Below, piece after piece: positions 27,832 to 38,577 of a DNA stretch of 64,000 nucleotides; the first letter of the stretch is position 1; the number at the start of each line of letters is the position of its first letter. Source of the stretch: Prototheca cutis (lineage: Eukaryota; Chlorophyta; Trebouxiophyceae; Chlorellales; Chlorellaceae). Location: NCBI GenBank assembly GCA_002897115.2, contig BCIH01000001.1, positions 1,510,267-1,574,266 on the forward strand, written 5' to 3'. The position numbers and the translations under genes were made by a program. Under the pieces are notes generated by a model that was given only the letters and a program-made list of their open reading frames with translations, was not told the origin of the DNA and did no database searches.

Positions 27832-28633
27832 AGGGTTGTCTGGCTTGAGTGGAGATGAGCATGACGCAGACATCTCCAATTTGTGCACCGCGTTCTCCCC
27901 AGGCAGCAGCCATTCAGAACTCGCTCTGTGTCCGATGCCATGCTGCAGGACGAGGGNGGGGGCTTGAGCACGCGTGGTGGCCAGGGCATGGAACACCACC
28001 GAAACGAAACAAGTTGCCAAGCGGCATGCAAGATGCGTGTACTGGGCACCCAACAAACACGGTTTAATTGCACAGGGCACTGCAATGGCTGATCCAACAA
28101 CCGGCACCCAGCCAAACCCTCGCATGTATCCAGACACTGAAAGTCCGCCCCACACACAGAATGAAGCATGCAGTGCATTTTTGGGGGGCGGGGCGAATGC
28201 CATGTGCCTAGTGGTTCTTCGCGAGATGTCCCACACTGGTGCCAGCACCAAGGTGGCATGTCCCAGTGTTCCTCGATGAGCCTTGATGCGCCGCCCTGTT
28301 TCTGGTTGTTATGGACGCTGGACGGACGGTGGTGATCATGTTGTCGTTGTACATCTCGAGCGGCACTCTTCAACAAGCACTAGGCGAATACAGCAGGAAG
28401 AGCAGAGCGGTACAAATGAAGCGAGGTCGTCGACGGCTTGAGGGGACGGTGACACACAGACATGTACATGTACATGCGCATCAGGGTGGTGGCGACCTGG
28501 TCTCGACCCCGACAGAAGGAGCTTGGCCGAAATAGGCAAGCTCACTCACACAGCAGAAACAGGTGGACAGATTGGATGTGGGTGCCAGCATCCATGAAGT
28601 GAAAGGAAAAAGCCAATCCATGTGTGGGCGGCC
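27832..28633. other. Convergent region, possible last GCP2 exon
   Basis: The 3' region of GCP2 meets the 3' region of the sulfate transporter gene here. A plus-strand frame around 27905-28092 (containing FRTRSVSDAMLQDE) could be a final GCP2 exon, but it contains an N at 27957 and its acceptor is unclear. The rest shows no recognisable coding content. Confidence 0.35.
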
Positions 28634-29246
28634 TCAGTTCATGCGCGAGAGGAGGACTTCTTCGGACAGCGGGTCGTTGAGCTCCTGGAGCTCAAACGGC
28701 ATCATGAGCTCCGCTGGTGCAGAGACATAGACGCGCTGGCCCGCGGAAAAGTTGTAAAGCGATCGGTCCTCCTTCTTGGACATGACGACCTCGATCTCCT
28801 CGCCATCGTCAAAGACGAGCAGGTACTTGCTGGTCCAGCCGACTTGGATGCGCTGGCGCACGGTGGCGGGGCAGATGCGGGGGTGGTTGTAGTCGGCATG
28901 CAGCGTGATGTCACTCTGGCGCAGGATGACGTACGGCTTGGGCGTTTCGACGCCCATCTTGCGGATGAACAGGCACTCGGCAGGGAGGTGCAGCACGTCG
29001 CCCATGAAATTCATGGTAAAGGGTGAGATGGGGTTGTCGGCAATGTGCTCCATCGTCCCCTGCTGCTCGATCTGTCCCGAGTTGAAAAGCACAACGTGGT
29101 CGGCAAGCTCCCATGCCTCCTCCTTGTCGTGCGTCACCATCACCGTCGTCACTCCAATCTCTGACACAATCTCCTTCAGCGACCGCCGTACCGACTTGCG
29201 CACAATCGGGTCCAGCGCACCAAACGGCTCGTCCAGCAAGAGCAGC

Positions 29247-29337
<91 letters not shown>

Positions 29338-30416
29338 GGAGGGAGATATTTTGGAGGTTCTTTTTGACAAAGGGAACACACATAGCGGCCCATCATCATC
29401 ATCATCATAATAATAATAATTCAAACCCACCAAAAACAAACATACTTTGGGCTGCAGGCCAAGGCGCGGGCGAGGGCGACGCGCTGGCGCTGGCCGCCAG
29501 ACAGCTGTGGCGGGTACCGCCCATCGTAGCCCGTCAGCCCCGTCAGCGCCAGGAGCTCATTGACGCGCTCCGGGATGTCGATCTTGAGCTTGCGCACGGT
29601 GGGGCCAAACGCGATGTTGTCGGCGACGGTCATGTAGCGGAACAGCGCGTAGCCCTGAAAGGTAAAGCCGATGTCCCGTTGTTGGACAGACACAGGGGTC
29701 ATGTCCACGCCGTCAAAGAAGACCTGGCCGCTGGTGGGCTTTTCCAGCCCCGCGATCAGCCGCAGCAGCGTCGTCTTGCCAGAGCCGCTGGGGCCCAGCA
29801 GCGCGGTCAGCTTGCCAGGCTCAATTTGTAGGTCCACGCCGTCCACCGCCCGAAAGGTGCCGCGCTTGGTCAGATAGTGCTTGTGCATGTCGCGCACCGT
29901 CACCGACGTGCCCTTGACAATCAGGCTCGCGGGCGGGGGAGGGACGCGGAGCGAGGGAACCGGAACCCGGGGCGCGCCAAGGCTGGGCTCGTCCAGCGCC
30001 ACGCCATTGCTCACTGCCATTCCATTATTACTGCCGCTGTTGCTACTGCCCTTCAGACCAGGTTGCTGCTGCTGCTGCTGCTGTTGGGATGAAACGCCGT
30101 TGTGTGCGACATTCGTTGACCAGGCCTGGCTGGTCTCCTTGGCAGCTGGCTGCTCGCCCCTGATGGCCGACGCCGTGGCCCGGGGAACAGCTGCTCCAGC
30201 GGTGTGTGCCCCGGCGCCGCGCGCCGAAAACGCGCTGCTCACGGCCCTCTGGCCTGGGGTGCATCCATGTGCCTGCAGGCCACATGCGGTGAGATGCCGT
30301 GAAAATCTGGTAAGAGCCACCAGACCCTGCGACACTGGCACAGCAGCAATCCCTTGTACAACCATCTGTGGACGGCCGGCGCCCTCACGTGCGGATCGGG
30401 CGTCCCTGAACGCCAT
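28634..30416 (-). CDS. SABC: Chloroplast sulfate ABC transporter ATP-binding protein (CysA/Sabc type)
   Basis: This ATPase energises sulfate uptake across the inner chloroplast envelope together with membrane subunits (SulP types) and a sulfate-binding protein, as known in Chlamydomonas. ATG 30416 opens an approximately 170-residue N-terminal extension rich in Ala, Ser and Arg with a run of eight Gln, consistent with a transit peptide. The ABC core follows: [22 protein letters not shown], Walker [27 protein letters not shown], signature [15 protein letters not shown], Walker [13 protein letters not shown] and the H-loop [16 protein letters not shown]. One intron splits SPK from LLLLDEP and contains an 87-base (CA)n tract. 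The C-terminal regulatory domain runs to [10 protein letters not shown] and a stop at 28634. This is CysA-type by sequence; in some related algae the cysA gene is still in the plastid genome. Confidence 0.92.
29250..29336. repeat. (TG)n microsatellite, (CA)n in the SABC intron
   Basis: A pure TG tract of about 43 units on the plus strand. In the sense strand of the transporter gene it is (CA)n, ending directly at the acceptor (CACATAG) of the only recognised intron. A (CAT)n tract, ATC/ATT repeats around 29389-29420, lies near the donor side. Confidence 0.97.
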
Positions 30417-31128
30417 GCATTACCTGGTGCTTAATGTAGGGCTGCTGTGGGGCGGGGGCTCGAAGGGAAGCGCCCCAGCTGTGGGGATGCGGGGCTGTCA
30501 CTCGCATGGCGCCGTCAGGCAGCTGACATGTGGTGCCAGCAAATCCCGGCCTGCAGTCGGACCGCCTTGGGAGGCGCCGGGGACGTCCGTATCCTTTGCA
30601 ATAAAAGGAATGGAGTGTTATGGGACCTTTAACGTCCGCCGCGACCGCTTCCGAAGGCAAAGCAGCGGGGACGCCCTAGTGTCAGGGCTGGCCGGCTCAC
30701 GCGCTGGTCCACGCGTCTGCAGCAGCACAAACTCTCCAAGCACGCTCCAATATTTAACTCGTTTGCCAAAAGAACTCAATTTGACAAATGGGGTAGGGTC
30801 GTGCCGGGTTAATGGTGGTCCCGCGCTGCGTTCGGACATTCAATGCGAGGGAATCACCATGGCGATCACGGAATTCGCGGAAGCTCGTTCGCGGATGCTT
30901 TGGTGCCCCCCCGCGCCCACACGGGGGCGTGCGGATGAAGTGGAATTCGTGTCCATCTTCTTGGGCGTTCTCAAGGCCAGACCTTAGGAATCTTCCACAA
31001 TTCTTCCTATGACCATTTGAATCGATCAATTATGTTCTTTCATGCTGCAGACCTTGCCGTGGATATTTGAATGCAGCAAAGCCCCATGAGGGGCGTGCGC
31101 GCTTAACCAGGTCGGGAACACCGCAGGC
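30417..31128. other. Divergent intergenic region, SABC / START gene
   Basis: This holds promoters for the two divergently transcribed genes. No gene is supported, although an open frame extends through it on the plus strand. An AATATTTAACTCG stretch near 30749-30762 and a CAATAAAAGG stretch near 30598 are AT-rich islands that could be core promoter elements. Confidence 0.4.
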
Positions 31129-33221
31129 ATGGGGCAGCTGTGCTGTCGCGCGGCCCCGCCTGAGGCTGTCAAAGACGGCGATGCGCTTGACGTGGCACGG
31201 ATCTCAGCGCATGACGCCTATGGCCTACCAAAGCACTCGACCTTCACCGATGCCGTGGAGGTCTACGAGATGGGAACCTCGATGGTTACCGTCGTGGCCA
31301 ATCCAGCCGTGGACTTTAGCCCCAGGCACAGCGTATCCTCGGAATCTTACTACTCGGTGGCCAGTCATTTAGCAGAGGATGACGTGGTCTCTGAAGGCAC
31401 CCTGTCCCCCGCAGGCTCAGGCCTATCCGGGGCCCAGGCCAGCACCACCGAGAGTCCGGTGAGCTCTTCCGGGGTTTTCGCATGCTGAGACTGTCCATCG
31501 TGGGAGTCGTGAAGACTGCAAATTTTAATGCCTCAACGCCGTCCATTTCCTTTTGTTTGGACACCATGTTTGTGTTGACGAGTGTTTGTGTGGGGGGGAG
31601 GGGGTCTGTTGAGACAGGGCTGGGGCCGCCGAATGTTAGGGACCCCCGCATGTCATCGGATCATTGGCATCATCGCTCCGCCGTCTCCCCCCGCACAGCT
31701 TCAAAGCATGGATGGCCCGGAATCGTGGGCCATGGCGGCTGCCCGTCTGCAGAGGTACCTTGAGTTGACGCCGTCGGTGGCTGGGGGCGCCACGACGCAC
31801 CGACCTGGCTCTCGAACTGTCAGCGACACGCCCTCCGGCGCAGCCACCCCCCTTCGACATGGCAGCGTGGTCATCGAGACGCTGGAGGCTGCGTTTGTGG
31901 CAGGCGCGTCGGTGGTATCGACAGCGCCGCCGGCAACCGTGCTGGACCGGGAGACGGCGCTCGAACAGCTTGCGACCTCCATGGCAGCACACCGTCCTCT
32001 TGCCGCAGCGGCTGCGGCGCGGGCGCTGGGCGCAGAGGCCGTCCGTGCTGCAGGCTTTGACCCCCGCGCGATCCTGGCGGACGAGGAGGCGGTGCACGCG
32101 GCGCTGCGTGCCGCCGGCGATGCCGACTTCACCGGGTGGCACGTTACCCGGCACAAGAACGTGCTCCAGCTGATGTACCGCCACGTGCCGCACAGCACAC
32201 GGCACCAGGTCAAAGTGCAGGTCACCGTGCCCTATGTCCCACCAGAGCTCATGGCCATCATGTATGAATGGGACCTCATGTCCACTTGGAACAAGTATGC
32301 CGCATGCAGTCGGTGGTGTCGGGTCTTGTTGGTGTGTATGTTTCAGAGTCACTGCTTGTCCTTTCCAAGGGCTCCCCGGCACGCCACGAGCATCTTGAGC
32401 TACCATTATTTAATGCAGGTACTGCATGGAACCCACGATCCTGCAGCGCGTCTCGCCCTACGAGGCAGATGTCTATGTTGGTCAAGTGAGCAGCGTGGGA
32501 TCTGCTTTGGAATAAGCATTCTCATGCATGGGGCGCACCAGGCCATTTTGGTGTTGGGCATCGGGGTTTGTCAAGCTGGGGATGCACACTCGTGCAGGCC
32601 CTGCCATGGCGCATGACTCTGCAATGAATCACTGCGCTTGCCGGAACACGCCCCGGCTGCTCTGCATGCAAACCCGTCATTCTTCCTGGTTGATCGACCA
32701 TCGAGCAAGGAAGCAAACAACTTATCACACACGCACCCAACCGCACGTACGCAACATGCAGTGGATGCCATTCCCCTTTTCCGACTTGAATGTCATCCTG
32801 CGGGCGCGGGGAGTTGACCTTGCCGATGAAGACGACAGCGTTCTTGTTTTCTTTTCCAGCTCGCCGATATCGCGCACGGCGCCGCAGCTGCCATCGGCCG
32901 CTGCCAAGCGCAGCGAGGTCGATGTCCTCGAAGGCTGCTTCATCCGGCTCAAGACCCTGGATGCTTTGCCCGACGGCAAACCCCAGTACGTTGCGTCTGT
33001 GTGCTTGCTTGTTTGTCTTTTCCACATTGCCCCACCCGCCCGCAACCCCACCACCCACCCATGCTCTGACCCACAGGACACAGTGCGACATCTTTGTGGA
33101 CATTGACCCACACATTCACTTTGTGCCGAGCTTACTGGTCAACTTTCTTCTCAGAGTCCTCTGCCCCTACCTCTACAACACCATTCTTGGGGTGCGGCTG
33201 GAGGTGATTTTGGAAGTGCCA

Positions 33222-33255
<34 letters not shown>

Positions 33256-33538
33256 GGGTGGTTTCTGTGTGTGCATGTGGGTATGGGGGGCACTTGCCTG
33301 AGGTGGGGATGGGAGGGTTGGAAAGGAAGAGTCTCACCCAACCAGAGATGCCCACAAACCGACTCTGAGATTCCATGCCACGGGCAAACCCCACCAAAAG
33401 GTGCTGGAGACGCAGTTTGGAGGGAACGGCCAGGAGGGACCGTTTGAGCGACGCATGCGGCAATCGCCCGCCCTCTACGACGTCATCCGCCAACGACTGC
33501 GGGAAGTGGAGGAAAGAAAGAAAGACGGGATACGGTGA
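31129..33538 (+). CDS. START-domain lipid-binding protein with MGxxCC N-terminus
   Basis: START domains bind single lipids in a hydrophobic tunnel and move or sense them at membranes. ATG 31129 gives MGQLCCRAAPP, a glycine at position 2 followed by two cysteines, the pattern for N-myristoylation plus palmitoylation, so the protein is probably membrane-anchored. Exon 2 (from about 31698) contains ALRAAGDADFTGWHVTRHKN, VPHSTRHQVKVQVTVPYVPPELMAIMYEWDLMSTWNK. Short exons follow (CMEPTILQRVSPYEADVYV; DDSVLVFFSS; EGCFIRLKTLD; QCDIFVDIDPHIHFVPSLLVNFLLRVLCPYLYN). The final exon reads VLETQFGGNGQEGPFERRMRQSPALYDVIRQRL and ends at 33538. The HIHFVPSLLVNFLLRVLCPYL helix is the START C-terminal helix. 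Precise borders of the small exons between 32420 and 32860 are not resolved. Confidence 0.75.
33222..33249 (+). repeat. (TG)n tract near a 5' splice site
   Basis: Fourteen TG units lie about 30 bases after the donor (GTGCGG at about 33190) of the last intron of the START gene, in the sense strand. Confidence 0.9.
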
Positions 33539-34024
33539 TGTTTCTGCAGGAAGCCCGCCGAGCGTCACATGCCTACGGGGCCCTACACCATGTGTGGCCT
33601 CTGTGGTTGTCCGAGAGCGGCCTGGCATGTGAGCCCACCAGGCAGTGACCTGCGATTCGTCGTCCCTGCAGTTCGTGCTGCTGGTGCTTTGTCGGGCAAG
33701 CGAGATGTCCACCCAGTCCCAGGCAGCCCAGTATGCATGTGAGAGTGCAAGCAATGGTGGTGCATGACAAGCTGTGCCGTGAACAAATGCTGCCGACGTT
33801 GGGTTTCCCTTTGGAACGCATTTTATTGCCTGTCTTGAACAACCCCCGAGTTCTTTCCTTGCCGTGCTGTGCTTACAACCGGAGAAAGGACGGAGGAATG
33901 CACGCCTGTCCTCGGAAATCAATCAATGTACACATGAAATAGGGCACACTCCTCTGAAAACACACAAGCATCGCCTGCGGAGCGAATGTCCGCCCAGCAT
34001 AAGAAGGGGACGCTTTCCTGTGGA
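33539..34024. other. Convergent intergenic region with UTP20 poly(A) signal
   Basis: TTACA at 33873-33877 is TGTAA in the minus strand, about 150 bases beyond the UTP20 stop, and is a plausible polyadenylation signal. No coding exon is recognised. Confidence 0.45.
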
Positions 34025-37000
34025 TCAGCGCCAGCCTCCCCTGGCCCCGCCGCCACCGCCGCGTTTGAAGACACCTGAACCTGGCTTTTTCTTCCGAAAA
34101 ACACCTGCCCGTCGCAGCCGCTTCTCCTCCTCCATGGCCTTGGCCCGCCCCGCTTTCTTCGCAGACTGCTTGGCCATCTTACGCTGCGCCGCGTCCTCGG
34201 GGTCCACCACCGCCTGCAGCATCGATGGGTGAGTGGGGATATTTTAAATTATTGCGGTGGTCACGTGATTGATCAAGGGCACAATCCAAAGTTGGGGCAA
34301 TATGAACATCGTGCAGGATGCAGTAACCCACCAGCGAGCGAGCCACAGACGATTGTACGCCCACCAAACAAACGAAGAGAGCACAGCCCGAAGAAGACAA
34401 ACATACCCGGCGTGCATCGATCGCCCTGCGGCGGGCGCGGCGGCGGGTGATCCCGGCGCGGGCGGCGGCGTGGGCGAGCAGTGCCGGCTGGGCACCGGCA
34501 ATGGCGCGGATGTGCTCCAGCACTTCTCGTGCCAGTTCGGCGCTGTCATCGTCGCCGGCGCCCGCACTGCGCTCTGTGGCGCGGACCAACGGCCGCATGA
34601 AGATGGGGAGGAAGGGCACCACGTCGCCGGCGCCCAGGCGCGAGGTTATGGCCGCGATGCATCGCAGCGCGACGCCCCGTTGCTCCGCCCGCGCAAACGC
34701 ACGGTCCTCTGCCACCATGCAGACTCCCCGCAGCAGCGTCGCCAGGCTAGGCACTGCACCGCCGGGTGATGAAGAGTCGGGGGCCATGGATTCCATTGGC
34801 CGCCGCCCCTTCATTGACGGAGTGTCCTCCTCGTCGTCGTCGCTGGTATCATCACCGTCAAAGGCCGAGGGAGCAGCGTCAGCCGCAGTTCCGCTATCGC
34901 CACTCGCACCAGCTGCAGGTGTCGCGGCATTCGCTGTGTCGTCGTCCACAGCTTCATCAGCATCGCCGTCCTCGCCACCTTGATCATCCTTGTTCCCTCT
35001 TTCCAGCCAGCGCATGGTGGGCACGCGACCCGCAGCGCGGTCGGCCTCCAGGACCAGTGGGGCCAGGGCCACGAGACCCCGGACCGCCTGGCGCGCCAGC
35101 TCAGCATCAGCTGCTTCGGCCTCAAGCTGTGCGAGGAAGGCGGCGCCAAGATCCCCCGGTCCCCCTGCGGGCATGACGAATGGCTGCAGGGCAGGGTCGG
35201 CAACAGCCTGAAGCACCACGCGCCCCGCCGCTCGCTGGACCCAGGCGTGGCGATGCCGCAGCGCTGCAGCACATGCAGCCCAGCATGCCTCGACTGCATT
35301 GTCGTCCCCGGCGTCCGGCCCGGGCTTGAGCGATGCAGGGAGCCGGAACAGCGCCTTTTCCAGTAGCAGGATGGCATGATAACACTCTCGCCATTCGGTT
35401 GATGTCGACAGCGCAGCGCCAGGTGAAGCGGCGGCAAAGTCGTCGCTGCCATTCATCCCAGCGCCCTGCATCAATGCTCCACTGTTCTCGCCATCTGCAG
35501 TACCATCTGCGGTGCCCTCGAGGATGCGGGCGATGGCACTCAGCACTTCGGGCATGGCCCCGGCGACGGCACCGGCATCCGCTTCGAGCACAGTACCCAA
35601 TAGCTGCAGCGCCGCACGGTGGAGGCGTGGATCCGGCCCCGCCAACCACTTGAGGGAAAACTGCACCGCAGATTCCCGTACGCGGTCGCCGGCCTGGCGT
35701 AGCAGCGCGCCCAGTGTCTCGGCCGCCTTGGTGCGGCACGAGCTGGTGGGGTCGGCGGCCAGCCGTGTGGTCAGCGGCAGCAGCGCCGTGGGTGCCCATG
35801 TCTGAATGACCTGCTCCGGGAATTTCTGGATAATCGTCGCAATCATGTCCAGCGCTGACAGCCTGCGCAGGGATAGAGAGTGGAATTGTTTATTTGAATT
35901 TTCAGGATTTTTAAATGAATGCTGACCGGAAGGAATCCCCCCGGGCCCTGCGGCCCCAAAGCTCACAAGAGGTACATCGTGCACGGAATAGCCGCTTCAA
36001 AAAGCAAACCCACAAATCTACAGACCTGCCGGTCTCGTGCTGGTACGTCAGGTTTGTGAGGAGGAACTGGAGGTGCCCATCAAGCTCCTTTTGCTGGAGT
36101 GGGTAGTCAAGCAGGTACTGCAGCAGGCAGGCGGCGCAGGATTCACGGACACGCTGGCCCTGCGACTTGACCATGAGCTCGCGCACGGTCAGCATGAGGC
36201 TGTGCAGCTCTTTCAGCTCCGTCTTCCTGGACAGCAGTGCCTTGAGCAGGCTCAGCGGCGCAGCAGCAGCCATGCTGGTTTCCACCTCGCCGAATGCCCG
36301 GCCCAAAAGATACTGCAGCGCAGCCTTTCCAGGCTGGAAGGCTGGTCCCGAGCGCAGCAGGCCACCCAGCAGGCGGAAGCAGTGCTGCACCATGGGTGTT
36401 GACGCGTCGGGGCTGCCCTCCACCAGCCGGAGCAGTGCAGCGCCGATGGCAGGGATTTGAGCCGGCATGCCCGGCAGGTCTGCCTGCAGCAGCACCGACA
36501 GGCACTCCAGGGCGAGCGAGACCGACGCGGCGTGCCGGCTCTCCAGTGCCCTGGCTAAAAGAGGCAGCAGAGGGTCTAGGAGCGGTGCCGAATCAGTGGC
36601 CCGGGCTGGCACCCGCCCCTTCTTCAGCGCCCCCGCCAGCACGCCCAGAGCGGCTTCTACCAATAGTTCGCTGTGCAGGACGTGCCCCGCGGTGGGTGCC
36701 GGCACAGCGGCGACATACTTGCGTGTGCCGACGTGCTCGTGCACGCGCTGACGCCGGGGGAGCTGGGCCAGTTGACCGTGGTCGGCGTCTGCATCAGCCT
36801 CACGCCGCACTTCCTCCAGTGCCGCGGCTTCCGATTCCAGTCCGCCCTCCAGCGTCGCGTAGACAAACACGCACAGCGGCCTTGATGTGGCCGACGCATT
36901 GTGGAGGAAGCCACGAATGAGAGCGGCCACCAGCTGCTGGAGAATTGCCTTGCCTTTGGGGTTTGCGGCGTCGGGCAGATGCGCATGCACTAACTCCAGC

Positions 37001-38546
37001 ACCGTTGCCGCGCTGGCTTCGAAATCGCACAGCCTGGCCAGCAAACCGTAGAGTTCGGACGCACGGCAGCGTTTGGCTTCACGGTACTGCCCTGCAAACG
37101 ACTTGGCTTCGCGTGCATCAGCGACATCGCCCCACAAATCGTGCTCCACCATGTCCAGCAGCGTCGAAAGGCAGGGGTCCAGCGACCCTGGTGGAGGAGG
37201 GGGTGAGGCGCCCGCAAGGCCTTCCACCACGGCAGCCGCCGTGTAGCCCAGGACATGTGCGGTCATGCCCTTGTCGGGGCACGCCACGGCCAGGACATCC
37301 AGCACAAAGGGGAGATACCGGGGTCCAAGCTCCACGGCCATTGCAACGAGCACGCCCCGGGCATCGTCCCGCGCTCGCTGGAGCTTCAGCCGAAGCAGGT
37401 TGGCGACGCCCTGCAGCACGGCGGGCAGCTCCGTGCGGCAGGAATCCTCGGGGAGTAAACGCAGCGTCTTGACCAGGGCAAGAGCCACGGGGGCACGCAC
37501 AGTGTCCCCCGAAACCAACTGTTTTTTGAGTTCCGGAATCACACTCCTGTCCAGTGAAGATATTATGTGGGTGGGTGGTTGGAGGGTGGTTGGAGGGTGG
37601 GCAGTTTGTTTCAACCTTCGCCGATAGCCAAATGAAATCCCCCAGTCCACAGCCACGGCCGCACTTGAGGAGAGTAGAGTGAATGCTGCGCTGTTCTGTG
37701 GCAGCCGGGTCGTTGTTGTCGTCGGCTGGCAGCTCGGCCTCCATTTCCTCAGCACCAGCGACGTTGCTGTGATCACCTTCACCACCTAAAAAGTGGAAGT
37801 TGTCGAGCAGGACGCAGACAACGCGGACGGCGGGCTTGGAGGCAGGGCCTGCGGCGTGGGTGCGAAGCGCGCGAAGCGCACGACCCAGCACCTGGGCGTA
37901 TGCCGGCCACGGCAGCGCGGCGCCTAGCGAGCCCAGGGCGCCGGCGGCGGCGTCGGCGGCGTTGGCCAGACGCGAAACATCGCCCTCACGTGCAGCTGTT
38001 GCGGGGTTGGAGGCTCCTCCACCCGTCGATGATTTCGCGCTCGACGCAGCGCCCTCGAGGGCCATCGACATAAGCAGAGGCACGAGCACATCCAGCAGGA
38101 CCCCCGCGCCGAGACCCAGGGCAAATCCGGGGTCCGCAAGGCGTTGCCCTAGGCGTGCGGCCGCACGTGCCCGTCGGTGCAGCTGGATGTGCGCGGCATT
38201 CAGCCAAAAGTCAGCTTCCTCGTCGCCGGCATTAGTCAGCTGAGCCAAGCCCGAAAAGGCCGTCGGCAGTGCTAGCGCCAGCGCCCGCATCAGCACCAGG
38301 TGCTCGCTCAGCACCGACTGCGGCGTGCCGGTCAGCCCCCGCCTGAGCAATGTGAACAGGTCGCGCCGCGCGGCAAGCAGCAAAAGGGATTGCGTGGGTG
38401 TGTGCCGGTGTCTGTCCTGTGCATCGGCAGAAGGTGCCGACGCCCCCATGCCATTGCCATCATCCATCGCCGCCGCCGCTGCATTCTCATCTTCATCCGC
38501 ATCATCTTGTCCGACAATGTCCATTGCTTCCCCGGCCATGGGAGTT

Positions 38547-38577
<31 letters not shown>

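Noticed and set aside
30749..30762. TATA-like AT-rich island between SABC and START
   Set aside because: Could be a promoter but not a clear TATAAA, so it was noted only as part of the intergenic entry.
29881..30987. A 368-codon plus-strand frame over the sulfate transporter N-terminus and promoter
   Set aside because: It is the shadow of the minus-strand coding exon; the polycysteine run mirrors the poly-Gln run, and it has no family.
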